Below, in pieces: positions 17,082-24,115 of a stretch of 33,821 bases of DNA (its first letter is position 1; each line of letters opens with the position of its first letter). A program made the translations under genes and the position numbers. The stretch comes from Rufibacter ruber (lineage in GTDB: Bacteria > Bacteroidota > Bacteroidia > Cytophagales > Hymenobacteraceae). The DNA is taken from the NCBI RefSeq assembly GCF_001647275.1, contig NZ_LRMM01000061.1, forward strand, positions 1 through 33,821, read 5' to 3'. Under the pieces are notes generated by a model. It saw only the letters and a program-made list of their open reading frames with translations, had not been told where the DNA came from and ran no database searches.

Positions 17082-17702
17082 CTAACTCATGAGTGCATAC
17101 ATTAGTATGTTCACCCCAAACTTAGTATTGTCCTCGGCCAGCCAACGCTTGTTCCTGAAATCATAATCCCACTCGCAGCCGTAGTCTTTGTTGCTATACA
17201 ACACGGCAATGCGGCCGTTTACTTCATAGGCTTTGAGGTAATCATGTACCAGGTCATCGCCCCAGCCGTTGAGCTCAAAAGACGTGGTGGGCGGACCTTC
17301 CTCAAACTTAAAAAAGGAGCGGTACAGGGCGTGGGTATTGGGAATCTTCTTCAACGCTTTCGGCCCGAAGCAGACGCGCATCTGTTCCTCAAAGGACCGC
17401 GCGAAGAGACCGTCAATGTCATGGTTGCAATCGTCAACAAACACGAAGCCGCCGTTCTGCACATACTTCTCAAAATTGGCCCGCTCCTTGGCGTTGAACT
17501 GCACCAGTTTGTGGCCACTCAGGTAGCAGAAGGGATATTTAAAGAGTTCGGTACTTTCCAGGTTGATGACCTTTTCCTGCTCCACCACGGGCACGGTGGT
17601 ATATTCCACCAGCGAGTGCAGCAGGTTAGAAGGCATGCGCTGGTCTGTGTCCCAGTTGCCGGAGCGGTATTGCAGACGGGCGAAGGTGAAAGGCGTAGGC
17701 AT
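17082..17702 (-). CDS. DUF4159 domain protein
   Basis: This is a 206-residue protein. It opens with the family's FTFARLQYRSGNWDTD (5-20), followed by LHSLVEYTTVPV, a strand YPFCYLSGHK and the turn GGFVFVDDCNHDI, then FGPKALKKIPNTHALYRSFF and a C-terminal NTKFGVNILMYAL. The fold is thought to be glutamine amidotransferase-like without its catalytic residues. DUF4159 proteins typically sit in MoxR-DUF58-BatA neighbourhoods in Bacteroidota and other phyla, as here. No signal peptide or membrane helix is seen. The function is unknown. It is separated from tldE by a 90-bp hairpin, a palindrome and a terminator-like hairpin. Confidence 0.9.
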   Translation of the reverse strand: MPTPFTFARLQYRSGNWDTDQRMPSNLLHSLVEYTTVPVVEQEKVINLESTELFKYPFCYLSGHKLVQFNAKERANFEKYVQNGGFVFVDDCNHDIDGLFARSFEEQMRVCFGPKALKKIPNTHALYRSFFKFEEGPPTTSFELNGWGDDLVHDYLKAYEVNGRIAVLYSNKDYGCEWDYDFRNKRWLAEDNTKFGVNILMYALMS

Positions 17703-17728
17703 GAGAAGTGAGGACTTCTAATTATAAC

Positions 17729-17819
17729 TGTCATCTTGGAAAGATCTTGTGCGCAAGCAGTAAAGGCATTTGCGTAAGCGCTTGCCTAGTTCGCTCACAA
17801 GATCCTTTCAGGATGACAA
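17729..17819. repeat. 90-bp hairpin family, copy 3
   Basis: TGTCATCTTGGAAAGATCTT at the left and AGATCCTTTCAGGATGACA at the right. The loop differs from the other copies and contains its own small inverted repeat, GCGTAAGCGCTTGC. It is located directly upstream of the DUF4159 gene. Confidence 0.85.
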
Positions 17820-17870
17820 GGTAGAATATCTGGGATTGAGCCCGAAAAAGGTATCATGACCGAATACTCT

Positions 17871-17907
17871 GTTTTTGGCTTGTTTTCAGAAAAACGGCCC
17901 CTAAACG
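17871..17907. repeat. 40-bp palindrome, copy 12
   Basis: GTTTTTGGCTTGTTTTCAG, then AAAAACGGCCCCTAAACG. Intergenic, between tldE and DUF4159. Confidence 0.75.
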
Positions 17908-17916
17908 TCATAGACA

Positions 17917-17944
17917 GAAAAAGCCCCTCTCCAAGGGAGAGGGG
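17917..17944 (-). terminator. Rho-independent terminator-like hairpin after tldE
   Basis: On the minus strand CCCCTCTCC, a three-base loop and GGAGAGGGG are followed by CTTTTTC, 15 bases after the tldE stop. The stem composition and T-run fit an intrinsic terminator. A similar CCCTCTCC/GGAGAGGG hairpin recurs at 33748-33768, so it may also be a repeat family. Confidence 0.6.
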
Positions 17945-17958
17945 TTTGGGGTAAGGTC

Positions 17959-19275
17959 TTACACCGCGTCAGACAAACTAGTAAACGTAAAGTCTCTGAT
18001 TTTCATGGGGGGCACCAGGTTGCCGCCAATGCGCTGCGGCTTGCCCAGGGCCTCCAGGTTGTTGAGCATGATCACCGGGCTCTCGTTGAAGCGGAAGTTC
18101 TTCACGGGGTGCTTGATCTTACCGTTTTCAATATAGAAGGTTCCGTCGCGGGTGAGGCCGGTGTACAGCAGGGTCTGCGGATCTACGGCTCTGATGTACC
18201 AGAGGCGCGTGACCAGAATGCCTTTCTGGGTGCCTTTGATGAGGTCTTCCAGGCTTTGGTTGCCGCCGGCCATGATGAAACCACCCGGCGAAGGCAAACC
18301 TTTCACGCCTTTTTTCTCGGCCCAGAAGCGGGAATACGGAATGTTCTTGATTACGCCTTTGTCAATCCAGGTCACTTTCTCGTGGGCACGACCGTCGCCG
18401 GACCAGGTAGAGGAAGGAACTTCTGGGTTGGTGGGGTCTGAGGTGATGGTCACGCGGTCATCAAACATCTTCTCACCCAACTTGATTTTACCGCCGGGTT
18501 TGCTCAGGAAGCTTCGGCCTTCTTCCGCAGAGCGGGCATCCATGCTCCGGAACATGTTCTGCAATAAATCTACGGCGGCGGTGGGCTCCAGAATGACCGT
18601 GTATTTGCCAGGCTCCACGGCTTTGGCGTTCACAGAGGTCAAAGCTTTCTGGGCGGCTATCTCAGAGGCGGCGCCAGTGTCCAGTTTGCTTACATCGCTC
18701 ACGTCACGGGTCACGTAACCAGAACCGGTGCCGTCTGCCGTACGCATGGTCACGGAGAAATCAACACCTGAACTTTGGTTGTAGGCGAACAGACCTTTAG
18801 AGTTCATCTTGGCGCTGAACCCGCTGCGGTCTTCCCAGAAGCCGGCGGCGGTCAGTTTCTTGCTGTCGGCGAGCTGCATGCTTTTGGCGGCGGCGTTGGC
18901 CCGGTATTCCGGGTCAATGTCATGCGTGGATTTAAACCACGCGTTGCTGGGTAGATAGGTCTGCGGGCCCAGCATGGGCACGTACTCGGGGCTTTCGGGG
19001 GCAATGCGGGCCACCTCTTCGGCGCGGCGCACTACTTTCTCCAAAGAGGCATCATCAAACTCATTGATGGTGGCCACGCCAGAGCGTTTCCCAAAGCGGG
19101 CTTCCACGGCCAGCGACATGTTTTCTTCCTCACCGCTGGTAGAAACGGTGCTGCGGGCGTAGCGGATGTTGCCGCCCTTGTAGCCGCTGAGGTTTACCTC
19201 ACACTCATCGGCTTTTGAGTAGCTCAGGGCTTTTTTGAGGAGCGCCTGGGCCTGATCTTTTGATAATATTGCCAT
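17959..19275 (-). CDS. tldE: TldD/PmbA family protein, TldE-like non-metal subunit
   Basis: This 438-residue protein has typical PmbA/TldE architecture. The N-terminal domain contains EVNLSGYKGGNIRYARS (26-42) and SLAVEARFGKRSGVATINEF, and the C-terminal domain contains AVDLLQNMFRSMDARS, SPGGFIMAGGNQSLEDLIKG and GILVTRLWYIR. It lacks the HExxxH zinc motif, which is present in its partner encoded upstream. In Escherichia coli TldD and TldE form a heterodimeric protease in which only TldD binds zinc; it processes microcin B17 and degrades unfolded peptides such as CcdA. Pairing here is inferred from adjacency. The natural tldD-tldE junction is interrupted by the four-helix-bundle gene and its repeats. 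A terminator-like hairpin follows. Confidence 0.88.
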   Translation of the reverse strand: MAILSKDQAQALLKKALSYSKADECEVNLSGYKGGNIRYARSTVSTSGEEENMSLAVEARFGKRSGVATINEFDDASLEKVVRRAEEVARIAPESPEYVPMLGPQTYLPSNAWFKSTHDIDPEYRANAAAKSMQLADSKKLTAAGFWEDRSGFSAKMNSKGLFAYNQSSGVDFSVTMRTADGTGSGYVTRDVSDVSKLDTGAASEIAAQKALTSVNAKAVEPGKYTVILEPTAAVDLLQNMFRSMDARSAEEGRSFLSKPGGKIKLGEKMFDDRVTITSDPTNPEVPSSTWSGDGRAHEKVTWIDKGVIKNIPYSRFWAEKKGVKGLPSPGGFIMAGGNQSLEDLIKGTQKGILVTRLWYIRAVDPQTLLYTGLTRDGTFYIENGKIKHPVKNFRFNESPVIMLNNLEALGKPQRIGGNLVPPMKIRDFTFTSLSDAV

Positions 19276-19312
19276 TGTTGGGATACGTCTGATGTTGGTT
19301 GAAACTGATTGG

Positions 19313-19347
19313 TATTAGTCCTGAGTCTTGAGTTCTGAGTCCTGAGT
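19313..19347 (-). repeat. ACTCAGG heptamer array, left inverted copy
   Basis: On the minus strand, units ACTCAGG, ACTCAAG, ACTCAGA, ACTCAGG and ACTAATA lie in register, and they encode the C-terminal peptide TQDSELKTQD and the stop of the four-helix-bundle protein. The same units occur in the opposite orientation at 19748-19778. Confidence 0.88.
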
Positions 19348-19722
19348 GGGTGGTGTTTGACCATTTTTCTCGTTCTTCTTCGAGGTTAGGATGATGCTTT
19401 TGAGAATCTTGATGATTTCTAGGCAGTCCTGGTGTACACTGTCAAAAGAAGCGATTGAAATTATATCTGAGTCTTTTAAAAGCCTGAGCCAATAGCTGGT
19501 TTCACGGGCTTCTTTGAGAGCGATAGTCAGTTTATTTCTGAAATCTGCACCAGAGGGGCTACCCAATGCTTCCTCCACATTGGCTCCAATGGAGGTGCCA
19601 CTGCGCAAGACTTGTTTGGTAAGTACATAAAACTCCCGCTGCTCCTTCTGCAGATGCTTATACAACTTGATCATCCGCAAAGCGAAACTATAAGACTTAG
19701 CAGCAATGATACTTTCAGCCAT
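19315..19722 (-). CDS. Four-helix-bundle protein (23S rRNA intervening-sequence protein family)
   Basis: The 135-residue product has four amphipathic helices typical of the S23/IVP family: SYSFALRMIKLYKHLQ, FYVLTKQVLRSGTSIGANV (31-49) with the hallmark RSGTSIGANVEEA, DFRNKLTIALKEARETSYWL (60-79) and LEIIKILKSIIL. Family members occur in 23S rRNA intervening sequences of spirochaetes and as free genes in Bacteroidota, and they resemble the Avd accessory protein of diversity-generating retroelements, which binds RNA. The gene sits between tldD and tldE, bounded by inverted heptamer arrays, and the left array encodes its last ten residues. A sampled line is about 37% GC. Its function is unknown, and its position suggests an inserted unit. 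Confidence 0.88.
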   Translation of the reverse strand: MAESIIAAKSYSFALRMIKLYKHLQKEQREFYVLTKQVLRSGTSIGANVEEALGSPSGADFRNKLTIALKEARETSYWLRLLKDSDIISIASFDSVHQDCLEIIKILKSIILTSKKNEKNGQTPPTQDSELKTQD

Positions 19723-19747
19723 AAATGTGCTTCTTTCTACACTTTCA

Positions 19748-19778
19748 ACTCAGGACTCAAGACTCAGAACTCAGGACT
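19748..19778 (+). repeat. ACTCAGG heptamer array, right inverted copy
   Basis: Units ACTCAGG, ACTCAAG, ACTCAGA and ACTCAGG, then ACT, on the plus strand. They mirror the array at 19313-19347, so the four-helix-bundle gene is enclosed by an inverted pair. Confidence 0.88.
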
Positions 19779-19826
19779 GATCAATACAGGAAGGAAAATC
19801 GCTAGATTTTCCTTCCAGTATTGATC
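19779..19826. repeat. 22-bp inverted duplication of the tldD 3' end around its stop codon
   Basis: The left arm GATCAATACAGG-AAGGAAAATC (19779-19800) is the reverse complement of 19805-19826 apart from one mismatch. The four-base loop GCTA contains the tldD stop codon. The right arm encodes the last seven residues of TldD (INTGRKI). There is no T-run after the stem on the minus strand, so it is not a standard terminator. Confidence 0.88.
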
Positions 19827-21499
19827 ACGTTCACGCCGTTGAAGCGGGTGTGGGCAGAGCCGTGCGAAACAGCACTCACCTGGCTAGGCTGGCCTTTGCC
19901 GTCAAAGAACGACCCGAACAGGCGGTAATCGCTCTCGTCACAGACGGCGGCGCAGGAGTTCCAGAACTCCTGGGTGTTGCTCTGGTAGGCCACGTCTTCC
20001 AGCGGACCCACAATTTTGCCATCTTTGATCTCGTAGAACAGCTGCCCCCCAAACTGGAAGTTATAGCGCTGCTGGTCAATGGAGTAAGAGCCGCGTCCCG
20101 CGATGTAAATACCGCGTTTCACGTCTTTGATCATCTCATCCACGCTCAGTTTCTGCTTGCCCGGCGCCAAAGACACGTTGGGCATGCGCTGGAACTGCAC
20201 GGAGCTCCAGTTGTCGGCGTACGAGCAGCCGTGCGATTCTTTCTCCCCAATGATGTGGGCCTGGTCACGGGTGGCCTGGTAGTTCACCAATGTTCCGTCT
20301 TTGATGAGGTCCCAACGCTTGGTTTTCACGCCTTCGTCATCATAACCTACCGCGCCCAGAGAACCAGGTTGGGTTTTGTCGGCGAAGATGGTGACGTGCT
20401 TGCTGCCGTACGGGAAATTCTTGGTTTTCCACTTGTCCAGGGTGGCGAAGGAGGTTCCGGCGTAGTTGGCCTCGTAGCCCAGCACGCGGTCCAGCTCCAG
20501 CGGGTGACCCACACTTTCGTGGATGGTCAGGCCCAGGTGGTTAGGGTCCAGCACCAGGTCATATTTACCCGCCATTACCGACTTAGCCGTGAGTTTCTCG
20601 CGAGCCTGCTTGGCGGCCAGACGGGCGTCTGCCACTATATCATAGTATTTGTCATAACCCACTAAGCCGGTGCCTTCAGGGCCTTTCATGGTGGGGGCCT
20701 TCACGGTGAGGTACTCATAACCCATGCCCATGGGCGCGCTCAGGGCCTCGCGGGTTTTGAACTTGCCAGAGGCTTTGTCTACGGCGGTTACCGTGAAGTT
20801 AGGCCAGATGCGGTGAATGTCCTGGTCAATGTAAGAACCGTCTGTAGACGCGAAATACTTCTGCTCATTGATCTGGAACAGCGCCGAGTTCACGAAGTTG
20901 GCGCCGCCGGCCAGCGCAGCCGCGTTGGCCGCTAAAAGCAAATCTGCTTTCTCAGAAACCGGTACCGAGAAGGCGTTTTTCTGGATAGGCGTTTTCCAGC
21001 TCACCTCGCCGTAGCCTTGTTGCGGGGCCAGTTGCACCGGCTCCTTCTGCAATTTAGAATTTGCCTTGGCGATGGCCACGGCCTGCTCGGCGGCTTTGGC
21101 AATGCCTTTATCGCTCACGTCTGAGGTGGCGGCAAAGCCCCAGGTACCGTTGGCAATCACGCGCACGCCTACGCCGTAAGACTCAGTGGTACTAATGCCT
21201 TGCACCTGCTTTTCACGGGTGAACATGTTCTGGGCCAGGTACCGGCCAATGCGCACATCGGCGTACGTGGCACCTTTACTTTTGGCGGTGTTGAGGGCCA
21301 CGTCTGCCAGGCGTTTGTGCAGGGCTACGTCTACCGGCTCCAGGGCGCGCGCGGGGTCAATCTCGTGACCGAACGTGGGGATGCCGGAAAGCATCAGCCC
21401 TCCTACGCCCATGGCGGTCAATCCAATAAAATCTCTTCGTTTCAAGGTTTGTTTGGTTAGTGGAGTATCAGGTGGTGTGGCAAGAAAGGTTTGCCACAT
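19802..21499 (-). CDS. tldD: TldD family zinc metallopeptidase subunit with Tat signal
   Basis: This 565-residue protein carries the TldD zinc-binding motif HESVGH (327-332) in LGLTIHESVGHPLELDRVLG, followed by DDEGVKTKRWDLIKDG and GYIAGRGSY-like segments of the C-terminal domain. The N-terminus has a twin-arginine motif, KRRDFIGLTAMGVGGLML (20-37), then a signal-peptidase-like SGIPTFG, so export by Tat is predicted, unlike the cytosolic E. coli enzyme. An ATG at 21499 gives 18 residues before this motif; a TTG at 21445 giving LKRRDFIG is an alternative start. TldE is encoded next, after the inserted four-helix-bundle gene. The 3' end is duplicated in inverted form just beyond the stop. Confidence 0.9.
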   Translation of the reverse strand: MWQTFLATPPDTPLTKQTLKRRDFIGLTAMGVGGLMLSGIPTFGHEIDPARALEPVDVALHKRLADVALNTAKSKGATYADVRIGRYLAQNMFTREKQVQGISTTESYGVGVRVIANGTWGFAATSDVSDKGIAKAAEQAVAIAKANSKLQKEPVQLAPQQGYGEVSWKTPIQKNAFSVPVSEKADLLLAANAAALAGGANFVNSALFQINEQKYFASTDGSYIDQDIHRIWPNFTVTAVDKASGKFKTREALSAPMGMGYEYLTVKAPTMKGPEGTGLVGYDKYYDIVADARLAAKQAREKLTAKSVMAGKYDLVLDPNHLGLTIHESVGHPLELDRVLGYEANYAGTSFATLDKWKTKNFPYGSKHVTIFADKTQPGSLGAVGYDDEGVKTKRWDLIKDGTLVNYQATRDQAHIIGEKESHGCSYADNWSSVQFQRMPNVSLAPGKQKLSVDEMIKDVKRGIYIAGRGSYSIDQQRYNFQFGGQLFYEIKDGKIVGPLEDVAYQSNTQEFWNSCAAVCDESDYRLFGSFFDGKGQPSQVSAVSHGSAHTRFNGVNVINTGRKI

Positions 21500-21570
21500 T
21501 AAGTTTAATGCATGTTAGGCAGGAATGCAAGAATCAACTAGATTCTCTTGGGGAGGGAAAGGGGGGGAAG

Positions 21571-21610
21571 TCTGTTTTTGCTATTTTTCCAAAAACAGCC
21601 CGAAAACAGA
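21571..21610. repeat. 40-bp palindrome, copy 13
   Basis: TCTGTTTTTGCTATTTTTCC, then AAAAACAGCCCGAAAACAGA. Located between the pfkB-type kinase and tldD. Confidence 0.75.
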
Positions 21611-21644
21611 AAATCAAAGAATGCTTCTGAGGAAAGATGACAAA

Positions 21645-22577
21645 CTAGCTTCGGGCTTTCAGCCAGGCATAGATTTCCTCTACATCTGGTTTGCGGCAGA
21701 GTTCAGAGCCCGGGGTCATGGTGGTGGCGGTGCCCGTGGCCACGCCGTACCGAATCACGTCTGGCCACGCCCAGCCTTCTGAGAGCTTCAGGACCATACC
21801 GCCTACCATGCTGTCGCCGGCGCCCACGGCACTTTGCAGCTTCACGGTGGGCGGCGTCACATATTCAAACCCGTCTTTGGTGGCCAGCATGGCACCGCGG
21901 GCACCCAAAGAAACCACCAGCACCTGGCTTTTGCCCTCTGCCAGCACCTGCTGGGCCAGTTCTTCCTGTTCTTTGGCGGTGATATGTTCTTTACCGGCCA
22001 GGGCGGCCAGTTCGTTCAGGTTGGGTTTGAGCAGGTAAATACCCGCCCCGGCGGCTTTGATTAACGCGGCTCCCGAAGTGTCTACTACCAGTTTGAAGCC
22101 TTTTTTCACAGCTACCTCGGCCAGCTGGGCGTAAAAATCATCAGGCACGCCGGGCGAAAGGCTGCCGCTGGCCACCACAAACTGGGGCACGTCTTCCAGT
22201 TCCTCCAAGGCCTGTAACAATTGTTTCCACTCGTGCTCGGCAATCTCCGGGCCGGGCATGCCAAATCTATATTCCTGCCCCGAGGAGGTTTCATACACGG
22301 CAAAATTCTCGCGGGTGGCTTCGGCGCAGGAAAAGGCTCTGAAAGAAACACCTTCGGCCTGCATCAACTCGCCCAGCTTCTCGCCGGTGGCACCCCCAGA
22401 TAAGAACCACGCGCAGGACTCGCCGCCCAGTTTTTTAATGGCGCGGGAGACGTTGATGCCGCCGCCGCCCGGTTCAAAGACAGGTTTCTCGCAGCGCAGC
22501 TTTTTCTCTGGGGCCACCGCCTCTACGCGGGTACTCTTGTCAACGGCGGGGTTCAGGGTAATGGTGATGATGTTCAT
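21645..22577 (-). CDS. pfkB: PfkB-type phosphofructokinase (6-phosphofructokinase II / 1-phosphofructokinase family)
   Basis: This 310-residue ribokinase-superfamily enzyme phosphorylates a sugar phosphate with ATP. Visible motifs are TLNPAVDKST (7-16), KLRCEKPVFEPGGGGINVSR (26-45) with the glycine-rich substrate loop, KPNLNEL (184-190) and the ATP/catalytic signature VGAGDSMVGG (251-260) with Asp255 as catalytic base. The KLRCxxPVFEPGGGGINV stretch is strikingly close to E. coli PfkB rather than FruK, so fructose 6-phosphate is the favoured substrate; tagatose-6-phosphate or fructose-1-phosphate remain possible. It follows nagA by 131 bases, and the pair would link N-acetylglucosamine breakdown to glycolysis. 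Confidence 0.88.
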   Translation of the reverse strand: MNIITITLNPAVDKSTRVEAVAPEKKLRCEKPVFEPGGGGINVSRAIKKLGGESCAWFLSGGATGEKLGELMQAEGVSFRAFSCAEATRENFAVYETSSGQEYRFGMPGPEIAEHEWKQLLQALEELEDVPQFVVASGSLSPGVPDDFYAQLAEVAVKKGFKLVVDTSGAALIKAAGAGIYLLKPNLNELAALAGKEHITAKEQEELAQQVLAEGKSQVLVVSLGARGAMLATKDGFEYVTPPTVKLQSAVGAGDSMVGGMVLKLSEGWAWPDVIRYGVATGTATTMTPGSELCRKPDVEEIYAWLKARS

Positions 22578-22661
22578 AGGGTGGTTTTCAGTAAAGGCTT
22601 TGCATTTCTTTTACACCAAGGCTGGTTTCCCAGTCCTCGTCTTTCAAGAACGAAGAAGTTT

Positions 22662-22701
22662 CCGTTTTTGGCTTAGTTTTCCCAAAAGAGCTCCAAAACG
22701 G
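22662..22701. repeat. 40-bp palindrome, copy 14
   Basis: CCGTTTTTGGCTTAGTTTTC, then CCAAAAGAGCTCCAAAACGGG, between nagA and the kinase gene. It ends 7 bases before the nagA stop. Confidence 0.75.
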
Positions 22702-22708
22702 GTGCGAC

Positions 22709-23860
22709 TTATCTGGGAGTCAGCGGTACCGGCTGCCCGTCTACCCACACCTGCTGCAGTTCCAGTTCCTGGTTCAGGACTACCATGTTGGCCGCGGCCC
22801 CTGCCACCAACTGCCCTACCTGGTGCTCCATGTGTAGAACCTGCGCGGGGTAAAGCGTGGCCATGCGCAGCGTTTCATCCAGCTCCAGCCCAACCATGTT
22901 CACGGTGTTCTGCACGGCTTGGAGCATGGTGAGCGCCGAGCCCGCCAGGCGGCCGTCTTCGGTCTCACAGCGGCCGTTGCGGTAGTACGCTTTGAAATTC
23001 CCGAACTCTGAGTATTCAATATCTGAGTTCACGCAGGCGGCGCAGTCTGAGACGAGCAGCAGTTTCTGGCCCAGCATCTTCTTGGCCAGCCGCACGGCGT
23101 AGGGGTGGCAATGTTCGCCGTCTACAATAATGCCCGTCCAGGCCTGGCCGTAATCTAAGGCAGCGGCAGCTAAGCCGGGGCTTTTGGTGTCCAGGCCAGA
23201 CATGGCGTTGTAGAGGTGGGTGACGGCGGTGACCCCGTTCCGGAAGAAATGCATGGCCTGGTCATAGGTGGCCAGGCTGTGCCCGGCAGATAAAACTATT
23301 CCGCTGTCTGCGAGCCGCTGCAACACGCTTTCCTCGGCGCATTCCGGGGCCAGGGTGAGGTATTTGAGTACGTCTTTGCCAGCTTCCAGCAACACGTCCA
23401 GCTCTGCGTGGGTGGCGTTCCGGATACAGGCCACGTCATGCGCGCCAGGCTTCTCCGGATGGAAGAAAGGCCCCTCCAGGTGCATGCCCAGAAACGTGCT
23501 GGGGTATTGCTGCATGGCTGCCCGTACCGCTTCAATGGTTTCCAGAATCCGGTCCTGAAACGCGGAGATGACCGTGGGCAGGAAACTGGTGGTGCCGTAC
23601 TGCAGGTGCGCGTCTCTGATGGAGTTCAGGCTGTCTGGCGTGGGGAACTGGGTGAAATAAATGCCGTTGCCGCCGTTCACCTGCAGGTCTACAAAGCCGG
23701 GGCAGATGAGGCCGCCCTGCGCGTCTAGGCGCGTGGTGTCTGCCGGAATTTCATCGGTCTGCACCACGCCAATGATTTTGTCCTGTTCAAACAAGACCGC
23801 ATAGCCTTGGGCGGTGGTGTAGCCAGAGTAGATGGTGCCGTTGGTGAGCGCGTACCGCAT
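22709..23860 (-). CDS. nagA: N-acetylglucosamine-6-phosphate deacetylase
   Basis: This 383-residue amidohydrolase removes acetate from GlcNAc-6-phosphate in the cytosol. Motifs are GFVDLQVNGGNG (55-66), HLEGPFFHPEKPGAH (127-141) with metal ligand Glu129, SAGHS with His194, THLYNAMS with His215, and LVSDCAA with catalytic Asp272. The length matches the family. The ATG at 23860 was chosen over one 19 codons upstream, because the extra residues (ASFPQIGPKTKT and neighbours) are just a translated palindromic repeat. No nagB was found in the window. Upstream lie two adjacent palindromes and a candidate promoter. Confidence 0.93.
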   Translation of the reverse strand: MRYALTNGTIYSGYTTAQGYAVLFEQDKIIGVVQTDEIPADTTRLDAQGGLICPGFVDLQVNGGNGIYFTQFPTPDSLNSIRDAHLQYGTTSFLPTVISAFQDRILETIEAVRAAMQQYPSTFLGMHLEGPFFHPEKPGAHDVACIRNATHAELDVLLEAGKDVLKYLTLAPECAEESVLQRLADSGIVLSAGHSLATYDQAMHFFRNGVTAVTHLYNAMSGLDTKSPGLAAAALDYGQAWTGIIVDGEHCHPYAVRLAKKMLGQKLLLVSDCAACVNSDIEYSEFGNFKAYYRNGRCETEDGRLAGSALTMLQAVQNTVNMVGLELDETLRMATLYPAQVLHMEHQVGQLVAGAAANMVVLNQELELQQVWVDGQPVPLTPR

Positions 23861-23873
23861 GAGGGGAAGTGTT

Positions 23874-23913
23874 TTTGTTTTAGGCCCAATTTGCGGAAAA
23901 GAGGCCAGAAACG
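23874..23913. repeat. 40-bp palindrome, copy 15, overlapping a false nagA start
   Basis: TTGTTTTAGGCCCAATTTGC, then GGAAAAGAGGCCAGAAACGG. It reads through in frame into nagA and creates a spurious N-terminal extension. Confidence 0.75.
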
Positions 23914-23924
23914 GCAAGGGAATT

Positions 23925-23966
23925 TCTGTTTTCGGGCTGTTTTTCTGAAAACAGGCCTAAAACAGA
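23925..23966. repeat. 40-bp palindrome, copy 16, tandem with copy 15
   Basis: TCTGTTTTCGGGCTGTTTTT, then CTGAAAACAGGCCTAAAACAGA. It begins 11 bases after copy 15. Confidence 0.85.
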
Positions 23967-24003
23967 CGCACGGCTCCAACCGGAAACCGTGCGCTGTCCC
24001 AAA

Positions 24004-24011
24004 CAAAACTA
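24004..24011 (-). promoter_or_regulatory. Candidate -7 element (TAGTTTTG) upstream of nagA
   Basis: The minus strand reads TAGTTTTG, matching TAnnTTTG, about 145 bases before the nagA ATG. The two palindromes would then lie in the 5' leader. No clear -33 element was seen. Confidence 0.35.
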
Positions 24012-24115
24012 CATTTTTTCCCTGAGCTAGTGTGCACAGGGCCATGGAGATGGCAGGCTCTTTAGGAAATTTATTCTGAGCCCGCATTCACTCATGCTCT
24101 CCCTTCCTCATTGCA

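Noticed and set aside
19850-20665. A 271-codon open frame on the plus strand
   Set aside because: It is antisense to tldD, whose motifs are clear. The composition is typical of a shadow frame.
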